From Paenisporosarcina sp. OV554 (GTDB taxonomy: Bacteria; Bacillota; Bacilli; Bacillales_A; Planococcaceae): a stretch of DNA of 64,000 bases. The notes beneath the pieces were generated by a model. The model did not search any database, had not been told where the DNA came from, and saw only the letters and a list, made by a program, of their open reading frames with translations. The translations under genes and the position numbers were made by a program. The stretch lies in the NCBI RefSeq assembly GCF_003058165.1, contig NZ_QBUC01000015.1, forward strand, positions 1 to 64,000, read 5' to 3'. How positions within the stretch are numbered: the stretch's first letter is position 1; every line of letters starts with the position of its first letter. Shown one piece after another: positions 17,754 to 28,429 of this stretch.

Positions 17754-18435
17754 AAATACACATATTTACATTTAATCTAGTAGTCAGATACTATCATTTT
17801 TTAATGGTAAGCAATTGTATTGTAAAACAATTAGACTATTAAGTCTATATTAATTTTTAGTTAATTGAGATATTTCTAAATATTATATTAAAATCATGAA
17901 TTAATTGATGTGAATATGCCGTTTCAAAAAGAAAAACAAGTATATATTTCGGATTAATAATTATTTCTTTAGAGGTTTAATAGCCAACATACTTATTAAT
18001 GCTAGTGGAGTCTGGAACTCGCTTTTACACTCGTATTACTATATTTTCACAAATATAGGTAATGGCATAAACCAACAAAATGGATATGCAATTCCAAGGT
18101 GAACCTGAATAAGAAAGGCATTTTCCAATCGTATTAATTTTTTGCCGCTTTTCACATGCGCTTTTAACGACATTAAATATATTAGGATCATTTCGGTTAC
18201 TGAAATATTACCTTATTTAACACAAAAAAAGAGTCGAAAAACATTAAAAAGACTATATTATTCCACCTAAGGAAATAATTTTTTGTGAATTTTTTTGTTG
18301 TGCTTTTCATTTAATTAACACCATCAGATTTTTTTATCATTTTCCCTTTAAGATTCATACATTTGGTCAAAGCTATATATGGAGCTCTTGTTTGTCAAAA
18401 ACAGGATTGATTAAATTTGAAGGAAGTGATCTCCT
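17754..18435. other. Divergent intergenic region livJ / yteA
   Basis: This AT-rich 680-bp region contains the promoters of two divergent genes. No coding frame, repeat or strong hairpin was seen, apart from the candidate CodY site on the left and a possible SigE-type -10 element on the right. Confidence 0.5.
18356..18363 (+). promoter_or_regulatory. Possible SigE -10 element of yteA
   Basis: CATACATT matches the SigE -10 consensus CATACANT, 72 nt before the yteA start. The expected -35 element is weak (TTATCAT). A mother-cell promoter would fit the sporulation link of yteA, but the evidence is slight. Confidence 0.3.
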
Positions 18436-19104
18436 ATGCTTACAGAAAAACAAAACTCAACGTTAAAGAAATTACTTTTGGAACAAAAGGTTCAGTTGGA
18501 AAGACATGAGGACAATGCGTTCATAGAACAAGGCAGTCTTCGGGATACGACAGCCGAATTATCAACAGTCGATAACCATCCTGCTGATTTAGGAACAGAA
18601 CTGTATGAACGTGAGAAAGATATGGCGATTCATGTTCATGAACACTCTGAATTAGAAAAAGTAAATAATGCCCTTTTAGCGATGAAAAATGAGACGTATG
18701 GCGTTTGTGATGATTGTGGCGAAGACATTCCATTTGAGCGTTTAGAAGCTTTACCTTATACGACTCGCTGCATTGACCATGCAGCGAATTCCCTTCCTCA
18801 GGATCGGCCTGCCGAAGAGCAAATTTTACACCCAGCAAACGATAACTCTTTCGCCGAACGTCACAAACGAGACGGTGTTAGAGATTATGAAGACAGTTTT
18901 CAAGAAGTCGCACAGTATGGCACATCTGAAACACCATCGGATTTTGAAGGTGATCACGCTGATTTCAATGAATTATATGATGATGAGAACGAAGAAGGTA
19001 TGGATGAAGAAGTGGATTCATTGCATATAACAAGTATTGGAGGAGACAACAAAGAAATTTCCCTCGCCGAACAAGAAGAAGCTATACGAAACGATTACTT
19101 ATGA
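18436..19104 (+). CDS. yteA: YteA-like sporulation protein, TraR/DksA zinc-finger family
   Basis: A 222-aa acidic protein. An N-terminal coiled coil (residues about 5-80) is followed by a DksA/TraR-type finger, YGVCDDCGEDIPFERLEALP. The second half of the finger reads TTRCIDH, so only three of four cysteines are present; degenerate fingers are usual in the YteA group. A long acidic tail follows (DDENEEGMDEEV). The RBS is AAGGAAGTGA. It is a single gene with a very strong terminator. The role in sporulation is taken from the Bacillus family; DNA or RNA polymerase binding is not shown. Confidence 0.8.
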   Translation: MLTEKQNSTLKKLLLEQKVQLERHEDNAFIEQGSLRDTTAELSTVDNHPADLGTELYEREKDMAIHVHEHSELEKVNNALLAMKNETYGVCDDCGEDIPFERLEALPYTTRCIDHAANSLPQDRPAEEQILHPANDNSFAERHKRDGVRDYEDSFQEVAQYGTSETPSDFEGDHADFNELYDDENEEGMDEEVDSLHITSIGGDNKEISLAEQEEAIRNDYL

Positions 19105-19125
19105 ATAGCCCATTTATGGATATTT

Positions 19126-19176
19126 AAAGGAAACGACCACAAAGGAATACTATCTTTGTGGTCGTTTCCTTTATTT
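19126..19176 (+). terminator. Terminator of yteA
   Basis: A perfect 19-bp stem, 19126-19144 with 19154-19172 (core GACCACAAAG/CTTTGTGGTC), followed by ATTTT. Confidence 0.9.
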
Positions 19177-19517
19177 TCATTCCAGATTCAGCTTGTTTTT
19201 GGAGATGATTAACAGCCTATCCATCGCTTTACTTAGAAAACATTTTGTTTGATAACGATTGTTTAGAATTACGAGCTTTACGGAATCCTTCAAAAATATT
19301 AATACTTGTTGTGATAACAAGTATCCATATAATGTATTGATAAATCCTATTTTTTGTTTGATTAGTTATTTCTAATATATTGTAGCAACCCGAAGCTTAA
19401 TGTAAGTCAGTCCAATTTTTAAAAAATGACCCTACTTCTTCATTCGAAGTAGGTCATTTTAAGTTTAACGATACAATAGGATTAGATTGGTCGTATGCAT
19501 GTTGTCATAAATAATGT
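19177..19517. other. Gene-free region between yteA and ohr
   Basis: No gene is supported here. The right part holds the ohr terminator (19423-19460). The rest is AT-rich and unremarkable. Confidence 0.5.
19423..19460 (-). terminator. Terminator of ohr
   Basis: AAAATGACC plus CTACTTC pairs with GAAGTAGGTCATTTT with one bulged C. On the minus strand it ends in TTTTTT. It lies 57 nt after the ohr stop codon. Confidence 0.7.
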
Positions 19518-19925
19518 CTATACTGTTCGGACTTCTAACTCTACAATAATATTATCTCTTGTAGCTCGTGAATAAGGGCATACTTGATGTGCTGCCTCGA
19601 CAAGCTTCTGTGCTACTTCGATTGCTACGTCTCGCACGAGAACATCAAGTATGACAGATATTGAGTAGCCATCAGTGCCTTGATTTAGTGAGACATGAGC
19701 AGTAACTTCTGATCCGCCATGCTTAATTTTTTCCTGTCGAGAGACCACATTTAATGCTGAATCAAAACAAGCCGAGTAGCCCGCAGCAAAAAGTTGTTCT
19801 GGATTAGTCGCCTCTTTTTTCACACCCGGCATAGCTAGCGCAACGTCTATTACACCATCTTGTGAACGAACGCGTCCTTCACGACCTCCCACTGCTGTCG
19901 CTGTTGCTGTAAATAATTTTTTCAT
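19518..19925 (-). CDS. ohrA: Organic hydroperoxide resistance protein (Ohr/OsmC family)
   Basis: A 135-aa protein, the normal Ohr length. The two redox cysteines are visible in GYSACFDSAL (about residue 52) and HQVCPYSRATRDN (about 117), which mark the Ohr rather than OsmC subfamily. Ohr reduces organic and fatty-acid hydroperoxides with a dihydrolipoyl partner. It is divergent from ohrR and shares its operator region. The RBS is GAGGAGGAA. Induction by organic peroxides through OhrR is expected. Confidence 0.92.
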   Translation of the reverse strand: MKKLFTATATAVGGREGRVRSQDGVIDVALAMPGVKKEATNPEQLFAAGYSACFDSALNVVSRQEKIKHGGSEVTAHVSLNQGTDGYSISVILDVLVRDVAIEVAQKLVEAAHQVCPYSRATRDNIIVELEVRTV

Positions 19926-19960
19926 TATATATTCCTCCTCATCATTATTGTGTCACCCTA

Positions 19961-19996
19961 TTAGATTGTGCGCTATTAGATTGTATACAATCTAAT
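19961..19996. promoter_or_regulatory. OhrR operator
   Basis: A perfect 22-bp palindrome at 19975-19996 (ATTAGATTGT and its exact complement ACAATCTAAT around a central AT) is preceded by a further half-site ATTAGATTGT at 19960-19969. The TTGTATACAA centre is the OhrR operator core known from Bacillus subtilis ohrA. It lies between the divergent ohr and ohrR genes, 42-50 nt from each start. Confidence 0.85.
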
Positions 19997-20037
19997 TTGA
20001 GATTACAACTATCTTGTTTTAAGAAAGGATATTTCCT

Positions 20038-20463
20038 ATGAATCCATTACATTTATCGAACCAACTATGCTTCCCTTTTTATGCCATTTCAAAAGAAATC
20101 AGTAAACGCTATCGAACCATTCTTGCACCTTTCAACCTAACCTATCCACAATACTTAGTTATGCTAGTGCTTTGGGAACAAGACAGAATACCTTTAAAAG
20201 CGATTGGCCGACGATTACAATTAGATTCCGGTACTCTTACCCCTCTATTAAATAAGCTTATTCAATCCGGTTATATTGAAAAAGCACGTAACGAACTAGA
20301 TGAACGAGAGCTCGTAATTAAACTCACAGATGCAGGACACTCATTGCGGGAGCAAGCGGCCTCCATCCCATTGCAAATCCAAAGGGTTCTTGGACTAACC
20401 GACGACGAGTATAAACGATATAAAGGGATGCTAGACGAACTAAGTCAAAAGCTAAATATGTAG
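20038..20463 (+). CDS. ohrR: MarR family peroxide-sensing repressor OhrR
   Basis: A 141-aa winged-helix repressor. The N-terminus LSNQLCFPFYAISKEI contains the single reactive cysteine that senses organic hydroperoxides in one-cysteine OhrR proteins. Next come YPQYLVMLVLWE, the recognition helix region GRRLQLDSGTLTPLLNKL and the wing ARNELDERELVIKLT. It represses the divergent ohr gene, and probably itself, through the palindrome between them. Confidence 0.92.
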   Translation: MNPLHLSNQLCFPFYAISKEISKRYRTILAPFNLTYPQYLVMLVLWEQDRIPLKAIGRRLQLDSGTLTPLLNKLIQSGYIEKARNELDERELVIKLTDAGHSLREQAASIPLQIQRVLGLTDDEYKRYKGMLDELSQKLNM

Positions 20464-20479
20464 TAAGTGATTTATTGAA

Positions 20480-20513
20480 AAAGGATCAACCTGATAAATT
20501 CAGTTGATCCTTT
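20480..20513. terminator. Terminator between ohrR and the convergent oxidoreductase gene
   Basis: AAAGGATCAAC (20480-20490) and GTTGATCCTTT (20503-20513) form an 11-bp stem between convergent stop codons. Both flanks suit bidirectional termination. Confidence 0.85.
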
Positions 20514-20519
20514 CGTTTA

Positions 20520-21521
20520 TTATTTCATTTTTAAAACCACTTTCCCTTTTGCTTTTCCTGTTTCCACATAATTAATGGCTTTTTGAGCATCTTCAAAGGG
20601 TATAATCTGATCGATGATCGGACGAATTTTTCCTTCTTCGACCTGTTTTTTTATATGAGATAGTTGTTCACCGCTTGGCTTCATAAATAAGAAATGGTAT
20701 GTTGCATCATGTTTTTTCTCCAACGCTGTCATTTTTCTACTAACAATGGAAAATAAAATGGTTTTCAATAGACCTAAATTGTTTTGAATGGCAAATTTTC
20801 GATTTGGCAATCCCGAGACTGAAACAATCTTCCCTTGAGCTTTCAACACATTAAACGATTTCTCAAGAGTTTCACCACCTAATGTATCAAAGACAGCATC
20901 ATAATTTTTTAAGATTCCTTCAAAATCTTGCTGTTTGTAATTAATTATTTCATCCGCACCAAGTGATTTCACTAGTTCATAGCCCTTATCACTTGCTGTA
21001 GTCGCCACATATGCACCCATTTGTTTCGCTAGTTGAATGGCAAATGTCCCCACACCACCAGCCCCGGCATGAATCAAAATCTTTTGACCAGGTTTGAGTT
21101 TCAGTATTTCATGAAAAGCCTGCCAAGTAGTTAGTCCCACTAAAGGCAGCGACGCCGCTTCCTCAAAGCTTAGATTCTTTGGTTTTAGCGAAACGTCATC
21201 TTCATGTACGGAAAGGTATTCAGCAAATGTCCCAATACGAGTCTTACGCGGCCTTCCATATACTTCATCACCGATCTTAAAATTCGTAACTTTAGCTCCT
21301 GCTTTTAAGACTTTTCCTGAAAAATCATTTCCTACTATTAACGGCATTTGATACGTCAAAAGCATTTTTACTTTCCCATCTCTTATTTTATAATCAACGG
21401 GATTGATGCTCGCTGCATAAATTTCTACCAAAATGTCTTTTTCTCCAATTGTTGGAATTGGTACTTCTACTTGCTGCAATGGGACATCTTTTCCATATCG
21501 TTTAATAACCATAGCTTTCAT
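20520..21521 (-). CDS. NADP-dependent zinc-type alcohol dehydrogenase family / quinone oxidoreductase-like protein
   Basis: A 333-aa MDR-family protein. The GroES-like N-terminal domain includes EIYAASINPVDYKIRDG. The Rossmann domain has HAGAGGVGTFAIQLAKQMGA near residues 150-170, followed by GADEIINY and VFDTLGGE. The catalytic zinc cysteines are absent, as in quinone oxidoreductases and enoyl reductases. It probably reduces alpha,beta-unsaturated carbonyls or quinones with NADPH. Its position next to ohr/ohrR hints at oxidative-stress use, but there is no shared operon. Confidence 0.85.
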   Translation of the reverse strand: MKAMVIKRYGKDVPLQQVEVPIPTIGEKDILVEIYAASINPVDYKIRDGKVKMLLTYQMPLIVGNDFSGKVLKAGAKVTNFKIGDEVYGRPRKTRIGTFAEYLSVHEDDVSLKPKNLSFEEAASLPLVGLTTWQAFHEILKLKPGQKILIHAGAGGVGTFAIQLAKQMGAYVATTASDKGYELVKSLGADEIINYKQQDFEGILKNYDAVFDTLGGETLEKSFNVLKAQGKIVSVSGLPNRKFAIQNNLGLLKTILFSIVSRKMTALEKKHDATYHFLFMKPSGEQLSHIKKQVEEGKIRPIIDQIIPFEDAQKAINYVETGKAKGKVVLKMK

Positions 21522-21662
21522 TCAGTATCATCCTTATCAAAATCTGAAGTAGAATATAGTATTCTGTGTTACCTATAAAAAACAATACGCTCGTTTTTAA
21601 TTGTTCAATCATTCAAACCTATCATGCACTCGATTTCTATTGGAGGCCATTTAGTGATTACC

Positions 21663-21701
21663 AAAAAAAGCATCTTGAATGACCTCCAAGATGCTTTTTT
21701 T
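21663..21701 (-). terminator. Terminator of gltBD
   Basis: GCATCTTG and CAAGATGC form the stem, flanked by seven A residues and seven T residues. It lies 46 nt beyond the gltD stop. Confidence 0.9.
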
Positions 21702-21746
21702 GAAACTTTATTCATCGTTGAGAGTGGAATAGATAATCCGCTCTTC

Positions 21747-23234
21747 CTAAGGCAATACTGTCGCGCCCATCAGATAACGATCGCATTCTCTCGCTACTTC
21801 ACGTCCTTCGTTAATTGCCCACACAATAAGGCTTTGGCCACGACGCATGTCTCCAGCTGAAAAGACCCCTTCTACATTGGTCACATACTTTCCATACTCT
21901 GCTTTAACCGTAGAGTTGGCGTTTGTTTCAATGTTTAGCTGTTGTAGAAGTCCTTGTTCTGGACCACTAAAGCCAATTGCAAGCAAGACCATTTCTGCTG
22001 GCCATATTTTTTCTGTTCCCGGAATTTCTTCACGGATACGATCACCTTCTTGGTCGATCCGAAGTTTTACATTAATTGTGTGTACTTCTTTTACATGACC
22101 ATTGTCATCGCCAACAAATTTGGTTGTTTGAACAGCATAGGCACGTGGATCTTCACCAAATTTACTCGCTGCTTCTTTTTGACCGTACTCGATACGGTGA
22201 ATCACCGGGTATTGAGGCCACGGGTTTCCAAGTTCATCCCGGATGGATCCTTTTTGATCATAAATATCAAACTGCGTTAAGCTTTGGCAATTATGTCTGA
22301 CTGCGGTTGCTAGACAATCCGTACCTGTGTCTCCGCCACCTATGACAATCACATTTTTGCCTTTAGCCGACAAGTACATTCCATCTTTAAGGTTGGAGTC
22401 AAGCAAGCTTTTCGTGTTGGCATGGAGGAAATCCATAGCGTAATGAATACCTTTTAGCTCGCGACCTTCCACTTGAACATCACGATGAATCGTTGCACCT
22501 CCACATAAAATAGTAGAGTCGAATTCTTGATTGAGCTTTTTAACAGGGTAGTTCTTTCCTACTTCTGTATTTGTAACAAACGTGATTCCTTCTTTCTCAA
22601 GCAGTTGAACACGACGTTGAACTATTTCATATGGTAATTTCATTTCAGGAATCCCGTAAGTTAAAAGACCTCCTACACGATCGTTGCGTTCAAAAACGGT
22701 GACCCAGTGGCCCGCTTTGTTGAGCTGCGCTGCCGCTGCGAGTCCAGCAGGTCCAGAGCCAATGACCGCCACTTTTTTGCCAGTTCGTCTTTCTGGTGGC
22801 TCAGGAATGACCCAACCTTCTTCAAAGCCTTTTTCAATAATGGCACGCTCAACTGTGCGGATTGCAACAGGAGGCTCGTTAATACCAAGGACACACGCGC
22901 CTTCACACGGTGCAGGACACGCTGCTCCTGTGAATTCAGGGAAATTATTCATCTCATGTTCACGCTTCAATGCTTCTTTCCACTGTCCTTGATACACGAG
23001 GTCATTCCACTCTGGTATCAAGTGATACACTGGACAACCTGTTGTCACACCATTAATTTCAGTACCGGTTTGACAAGTAGGGACACCACAATCCATACAA
23101 CGTGCACCTTGTTGTCTAATTTCTGTTTCCGACATCGGCGACGTGTAGTCTTTCCAATCCTTTAATCGCTTACGTGGATCACGTTCAAGTTGCGATTGAC
23201 GTGCATACTCCATAAATCCCGTTGGCTTTCCCAT
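21747..23234 (-). CDS. gltD: Glutamate synthase small subunit
   Basis: A 495-aa protein. The N-terminal Fe-S region contains CMDCGVPTCQTG and GCPVYHLIPEWNDLVYQG, ligands for the low-potential [4Fe-4S] clusters. The FAD motif is VIGSGPAGLAAAAQLNKAGH and the NADPH motif is VIGGGDTGTDCLATAVRH. GltD takes electrons from NADPH and passes them to the large subunit for synthesis of two glutamates from glutamine and 2-oxoglutarate. It follows gltB by 22 nt. No gltC-like LysR regulator lies next to the operon, unlike in B. subtilis. Confidence 0.95.
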   Translation of the reverse strand: MGKPTGFMEYARQSQLERDPRKRLKDWKDYTSPMSETEIRQQGARCMDCGVPTCQTGTEINGVTTGCPVYHLIPEWNDLVYQGQWKEALKREHEMNNFPEFTGAACPAPCEGACVLGINEPPVAIRTVERAIIEKGFEEGWVIPEPPERRTGKKVAVIGSGPAGLAAAAQLNKAGHWVTVFERNDRVGGLLTYGIPEMKLPYEIVQRRVQLLEKEGITFVTNTEVGKNYPVKKLNQEFDSTILCGGATIHRDVQVEGRELKGIHYAMDFLHANTKSLLDSNLKDGMYLSAKGKNVIVIGGGDTGTDCLATAVRHNCQSLTQFDIYDQKGSIRDELGNPWPQYPVIHRIEYGQKEAASKFGEDPRAYAVQTTKFVGDDNGHVKEVHTINVKLRIDQEGDRIREEIPGTEKIWPAEMVLLAIGFSGPEQGLLQQLNIETNANSTVKAEYGKYVTNVEGVFSAGDMRRGQSLIVWAINEGREVARECDRYLMGATVLP

Positions 23235-23256
23235 TACACCCCTCCTGTTGTCGTGA

Positions 23257-26200
23257 TTATTTTATTGCTGCCAATTCTTTGTTGCTCTCATCAAACGCAG
23301 TCATTTGCGCATCAAATTTTGTTAAACCGCTATCTTGAAGAGTTTTAATTCGATCATTAATTTTCAAGTATGATTTTGGTATAACACGAACGAATTGCGA
23401 AGAATACTTTTCCCAGTAAGTTAAAATACGCTTGCCGTGCCCGCTATTTGTATAGTCAACATGCTTTTCAATCATGTTGTATACGTCTTTTAATTCTTCT
23501 GGATTTTCTATAGGTTGAATAAGAACAAGTTCTGCATTACATTTTGAATTAAATGTACCGTCTTCATCAAAGACATAGGCGATACCACCCGACATCCCTG
23601 CAGCAAAATTGCGTCCAGTTGAACCAAGAACGACAACTTTTCCACCCGTCATATACTCACAGCCATGGTCACCTACGCCTTCAACTACTACGTTGGCTCC
23701 ACTATTACGTACACAGAAACGCTCTCCTGCAATGCCTTGAATGTATGCTTCACCAGCGGAAGCCCCATAGAAAGCCACGTTCCCAATAATAATATTTTTC
23801 TCAGGTTGGAAAGTGACAACTGGGTCAGGATGAACAATTATTTTCCCACCAGACAACCCTTTTCCAACAAAGTCATTTGAATCTCCGACTAATCTCAGAG
23901 TTATTCCCCGGGGAATAAATGCACCAAAACTTTGACCAGCTGATCCTTTAAGTGTTAATCGAATCGTATCTTCAGGCAATCCTTTTTCTCCGTAACGTCT
24001 TGTTATTTCACTACCGAGCATCGTTCCGGTAACACGGTTAATATTGCGAATGGCCGTTGTAAACTCAACTGGTTCCTGTTTTTCAATCGCGTTTTTGCAG
24101 ATTGGAATTAGCTCTTGGAAATCGAGCGTTTTCTCTAATTCATGATCTTGATCACGAGTATGATAACGTCCTACTTTAGCTGGCAGGTTTGGTGAGTAAA
24201 GTAGGGCTGAAAGGTCGATGTCTTTCGCTTTCCAATGATCAATTGCTTCATTTACTTCAAGTGCATCTGTACGCCCGACCATTTCGTTTATCGTTCTAAA
24301 ACCAAGTTCAGCCATTAGCTCTCTTGTTTCTGTTGCAATAAAACGCATAAAGTTGGCAACATGTTCTGCATCCCCAGTGAATTTCTTACGTAACTCAGGG
24401 TTTTGAGTCGCAATACCAACTGGACATGTATCCATATGACAGACGCGCATCATAACGCAGCCTAGAACAACAAGCGGTGCTGTTGAGAATCCATACTCTT
24501 CCGCTCCTAGTAATGTAGCTAAAACCACGTCTCTTCCTGTCATCATTTTGCCATCTGTTTCAATGACAATACGGTCACGGAGACCATTTAACAGAAGCGT
24601 TTGGTGAGTTTCAGCTAAACCAATCTCCCACGGTAATCCCGTATGCTTCAAGCTTGTTCGAGGAGCAGCGCCTGTTCCACCGTCATAACCACTAATTAAT
24701 ACAAGGTCTGCTCTTCCTTTTGCAACACCTGCTGCAATCGTCCCAACACCTACAGCAGATACTAATTTGACGCTAATACGTGCTCTTGGATTGGCATTTT
24801 TCAGATTAAAAATTAATTCAGCTAAATCTTCGATTGAATAAATATCGTGATGTGGTGGTGGCGAAATTAATTCCACACCAGGGGTTGAACCACGCACTTC
24901 TGCAATCCATGGATACACTTTTTTCCCAGGAAGATGTCCCCCTTCACCTGGTTTAGCCCCTTGCGCCACCTTTATTTGAATCTCATCTGCATTGACCAAG
25001 TAATGACTTGTCACACCAAAGCGACCCGACGCTACTTGCTTGATAGAACTACGTCTCGAATCGCCATTTGGGTCTGGGGTAAATCGATCGATATCTTCTC
25101 CACCTTCACCCGTGTTACTTCTACCTCCAACACGGTTCATGGCAACAGCTAAAGCTTCATGTGCTTCTTTAGAAATCGACCCATATGACATAGCACCGGT
25201 TTTAAAGCGTCGACAAATAGCCTCAACCGATTCTACCTCTTCAATCGGCACTGATGGTTGCTGTTTAAATTTCAAAAGTCCTCGAAGTGATTGCAAGTTT
25301 GTCGTTTCATCCGTCAACATTTTCGTGTATTTCTTAAAGACTTCATAGTTATTTGTTCGACAAGCATGTTGGAGGGTATGAATCGTACTCGGATTGTACT
25401 GATGATCTTCGCCGTTTGCACGGTACTGGAATTCATCTCCCGAATCTAGTGTTTGATTGCTTCCTCGATTTTCACCAAATGCTTCCTCATGACGCATTAG
25501 CACTTCCTTTTCAATCATATTGATACCAATTCCGCCTAAACGTGAAGATGTTCGTGTGAAATATTTGTCGATAACATCCATATGAATGCCTACTGCTTCA
25601 AAAATTTGAGCTCCTCGATAACTTTGAATCGTTGAAATCCCTATTTTAGAGAGGATTTTTATGACGCCATCTGTTACTGAGTAAATGTACTTCTCAACCG
25701 CTTTTTCGAATGAATCGATGTTGATTTCACCTTTATCAATCAAATCGCGAATAGAATCAAATGTAAGGTAAGGATTAATTCCTTCTGCCCCATAACCCAG
25801 TAGCGTCGCAAAGTGATGTACTTCTCTCACTTCAGCAGATTCAAGTAAAATGCTTACTTTTGTACGGGTTCCTTGTCGAATCAAATGATGATGTAGACCA
25901 GAAACAGCAAGAAGTGCTGGAATAGCTGCTTGATGTTCTGACACACTTCGATCAGATAAAATCAACAAGGTTGTTCCTTCTTCTATTGCTTTATCAGCTT
26001 TAACAAACAAGCTATCGAGAGCATTTTCCATATTATTTTCGTTCATCTTTGCTTCGAAAAGCGTAGAGAACGTTATCGTTTTGAAACCATCTAAATTTTG
26101 CAAACGAATTTTTTGTAATTGACGATTGGTCAGCACAGGTGTTTTAAGTCGAATGTGCTTACAGCTGTCTTGATTTGGGCTTACTAAGTTTCCTTCAGCA

Positions 26201-27843
26201 CCTATAGTTGTATCTGTCATCGTAATAATTTTCTCGCGAATCGCATCAATTGGTGGATTCGTTACTTGTGCAAATAACTGTTTAAAATAGTTGTACAGTA
26301 GTTGTGGCTTTTTCGATAACACTGCAAGTGGAGAATCATAACCCATTGAACCGACTGGATCTTTTCCTTCTGTAACAAGTGGTTTGATAATTTTATTTAA
26401 TTCTTCTCGTGTATAACCAAATGCTAGTTGTTGCTTTAAGAGCTGGTCTCCCGCATGAACTGGTTGTTGCTCGAGTGCCTCTGGAATATCTTCTAAATCC
26501 GTCATATTTGTTAGCCACTCTCTATAAGGCTGTTCTGACGCAATTTGAAGTTTGACTTCTTCATCCGGAATAATCGTGCCTTTTTCCAAATCGATTAGAA
26601 GGATTTTACCCGGTGCTAATCTTTCCTTATATTCAATATCATCTGCGAAAATATCCAATGCCCCTACTTCTGAACCTAGAACAATCATGCCGCTTTTGGT
26701 TACATAATAACGAGCCGGTCTTAATCCATTGCGATCCAGACACGCTGCAATTTGATTTCCGTCAGTAAATACGAGTGCAGCAGGACCATCCCATGGTTCC
26801 ATTAACGTACTATGGTATTCATAAAAATCGCGTTTTTCTTCTTTGATGTTCTTATCGTTCGCCCAAGGCTCAGGTACCATCATCATAGCTGTGTGCGCAA
26901 GTGAACGTCCGGAAAGATGTAAGAACTCAAAGCAGTTATCAAACATGGATGAGTCACTGCCGTCTGAATCGATGACAGGTAACACTTTTTGCAAATCTTC
27001 ACGATTGAAGAATTCCGATTCACACATTTGCTCACGTGCACGCATCCAATTGACATTGCCTCGTAATGTATTAAATTCTCCATTGTGGATGGTATAACGA
27101 TTTGGATGTGCTCGCTTCCAACTTGGGAAAGTGTTGGTACTAAAACGGGAATGCACAAGTGCTAATGCGGATTTATAGTCAGGATGGTTTAAATCGATGT
27201 AAAACGAATCGAGTTGTTCGGGAATCAGCATTCCTTTATAGACAATGGTACGGGTAGATAAACTACTGATGTAAACATCTTCGTAGCCTTTCATGCTTGC
27301 CATTTCTGTTTCAATACGTTTTCGAATAATGTAAAGCTTTCGCTCAAAATCCAGTGGGGTTTTTATATCTTCGCTTACTTGTATAAATAATTGTCTAATC
27401 GAAGGCTTTGTTTTTGAAGCCACTTTCCCAACAAATGATTCGTTTATGGGAACTGGACGCCACCCTAGGAATGTTTGGCCTTCTTCTGCAATGATTCGCT
27501 CAAAAATATCTTTGCTTTTCATTCGAGTATCGTGATCCCTCGGTAAAAATACCATTCCAACACCATACTCGCCTTCTCTTGGCAAATAGATGTTTTCTTT
27601 CTCGCACTGTTTTTGGAAAAAACGATGTGGAATTTGCGTTAAAATACCTGCTCCATCACCAGTACTTGTATCCGAAGATTGGCCACCTCGATGCTCCATG
27701 TTACATAAGATGGTAATCGCATGTTGAACGATGCTATGTGTCTGTTTACCATTAATATTTGCAATCATTCCAATCCCACAGGCTTCATGCTCTTGCTCAG
27801 GACTATATAAGCCTTGTGAAACAGGGTATCCATTCTTTGACAT
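23257..27843 (-). CDS. gltB: Glutamate synthase large subunit
   Basis: A 1528-aa protein, the full length for the family (gltA in B. subtilis naming). A short propeptide precedes C22 in [12 protein letters not shown], the N-terminal nucleophile of the class II glutaminase domain. The FMN/2-oxoglutarate synthase domain contains [10 protein letters not shown] and [15 protein letters not shown], and the [3Fe-4S] ligands are in [15 protein letters not shown]. The C-terminal beta-helix has glycine-rich repeats ([19 protein letters not shown]). Together with GltD it closes the ammonia assimilation cycle. The RBS is GGGGA. Confidence 0.96.
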   Translation of the reverse strand: MSKNGYPVSQGLYSPEQEHEACGIGMIANINGKQTHSIVQHAITILCNMEHRGGQSSDTSTGDGAGILTQIPHRFFQKQCEKENIYLPREGEYGVGMVFLPRDHDTRMKSKDIFERIIAEEGQTFLGWRPVPINESFVGKVASKTKPSIRQLFIQVSEDIKTPLDFERKLYIIRKRIETEMASMKGYEDVYISSLSTRTIVYKGMLIPEQLDSFYIDLNHPDYKSALALVHSRFSTNTFPSWKRAHPNRYTIHNGEFNTLRGNVNWMRAREQMCESEFFNREDLQKVLPVIDSDGSDSSMFDNCFEFLHLSGRSLAHTAMMMVPEPWANDKNIKEEKRDFYEYHSTLMEPWDGPAALVFTDGNQIAACLDRNGLRPARYYVTKSGMIVLGSEVGALDIFADDIEYKERLAPGKILLIDLEKGTIIPDEEVKLQIASEQPYREWLTNMTDLEDIPEALEQQPVHAGDQLLKQQLAFGYTREELNKIIKPLVTEGKDPVGSMGYDSPLAVLSKKPQLLYNYFKQLFAQVTNPPIDAIREKIITMTDTTIGAEGNLVSPNQDSCKHIRLKTPVLTNRQLQKIRLQNLDGFKTITFSTLFEAKMNENNMENALDSLFVKADKAIEEGTTLLILSDRSVSEHQAAIPALLAVSGLHHHLIRQGTRTKVSILLESAEVREVHHFATLLGYGAEGINPYLTFDSIRDLIDKGEINIDSFEKAVEKYIYSVTDGVIKILSKIGISTIQSYRGAQIFEAVGIHMDVIDKYFTRTSSRLGGIGINMIEKEVLMRHEEAFGENRGSNQTLDSGDEFQYRANGEDHQYNPSTIHTLQHACRTNNYEVFKKYTKMLTDETTNLQSLRGLLKFKQQPSVPIEEVESVEAICRRFKTGAMSYGSISKEAHEALAVAMNRVGGRSNTGEGGEDIDRFTPDPNGDSRRSSIKQVASGRFGVTSHYLVNADEIQIKVAQGAKPGEGGHLPGKKVYPWIAEVRGSTPGVELISPPPHHDIYSIEDLAELIFNLKNANPRARISVKLVSAVGVGTIAAGVAKGRADLVLISGYDGGTGAAPRTSLKHTGLPWEIGLAETHQTLLLNGLRDRIVIETDGKMMTGRDVVLATLLGAEEYGFSTAPLVVLGCVMMRVCHMDTCPVGIATQNPELRKKFTGDAEHVANFMRFIATETRELMAELGFRTINEMVGRTDALEVNEAIDHWKAKDIDLSALLYSPNLPAKVGRYHTRDQDHELEKTLDFQELIPICKNAIEKQEPVEFTTAIRNINRVTGTMLGSEITRRYGEKGLPEDTIRLTLKGSAGQSFGAFIPRGITLRLVGDSNDFVGKGLSGGKIIVHPDPVVTFQPEKNIIIGNVAFYGASAGEAYIQGIAGERFCVRNSGANVVVEGVGDHGCEYMTGGKVVVLGSTGRNFAAGMSGGIAYVFDEDGTFNSKCNAELVLIQPIENPEELKDVYNMIEKHVDYTNSGHGKRILTYWEKYSSQFVRVIPKSYLKINDRIKTLQDSGLTKFDAQMTAFDESNKELAAIK

Positions 27844-28224
27844 GACAACGTCCCCTCTCTAGTAATCTGTTGAAAGTTGGTTCATTTTCATGAAGGGATT
27901 CTTCACAGTTCACTATCAATTTTGAATAATCATATCATAAAATACGCTTTAACATAAGATTCTGACATAATTTTATTGTATTTTTATTTAATTATATGAA
28001 TGAAAACGCTTCCGCTAATTTATAAAAACACTCTTCGAACATCGAAAATAGCAAGCAAAATCAAGGTTTATTACTCATTTACCTTAAAATTTCTTAACAT
28101 TAAATATATTTAAAAAAACATCATTTATACATTTCTAATTCTTCGCTTTATAATGCTCTTAAAATATCCAGGATCAATTGTTTTTACTATTTTCGGGAAG
28201 GGAAGAAAAGAATATTATTAAGAA

Positions 28225-28400
28225 TACAAAAAGGGATATCCTATGATGAGGACATCCCTTTATATTTGGCTCTTTTATATTATATTGTTGTTTATCGAAC
28301 ATTTGCGCTTGCCACACGTTCCACATGCCAACAAGTATGAAAAACACATACTTGTTGGTCTCATGCTTCACACTCTTGCGGCATGCTAGGCGCAAATGCA
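28225..28400 (-). ncRNA. Candidate structured non-coding RNA
   Basis: Reading the minus strand, an outer stem CATTTGCGC (28390-28398) / GCGCAAATG (28300-28308) encloses a perfect 12-bp inner stem CCAACAAGTATG / CATACTTGTTGG (28347-28358 with 28328-28339, 7-nt loop). An alternative CATGCC/GGCATG pairing is also possible. About 35 nt further on is a Rho-independent terminator. The layout of folded body plus terminator without a gene suggests a small RNA or a folded repeat element. It does not match 6S RNA, SRP RNA, tmRNA or T-box patterns that I know. Confidence 0.4.
28229..28262 (-). terminator. Terminator downstream of the candidate RNA
   Basis: AAAGGGAT.TCCT pairs with AGGA.ATCCCTTT around an ATGATG loop. 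On the minus strand it is followed by TTTTTG. Confidence 0.7.
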
Positions 28401-28429
28401 CTCTTTCGTTTCCTTAAAAAGCAGGAAGA

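Noticed and set aside
27850-28000. TnrA/GlnR box upstream of gltB
   Set aside because: TGACATAATTTTATTGTA resembles the site but fails the required TGTNA...TNACA ends.
28174-28401. 75-codon minus-strand reading frame
   Set aside because: It coincides with the nested inverted repeat and the terminator; the sequence is better explained as RNA structure.
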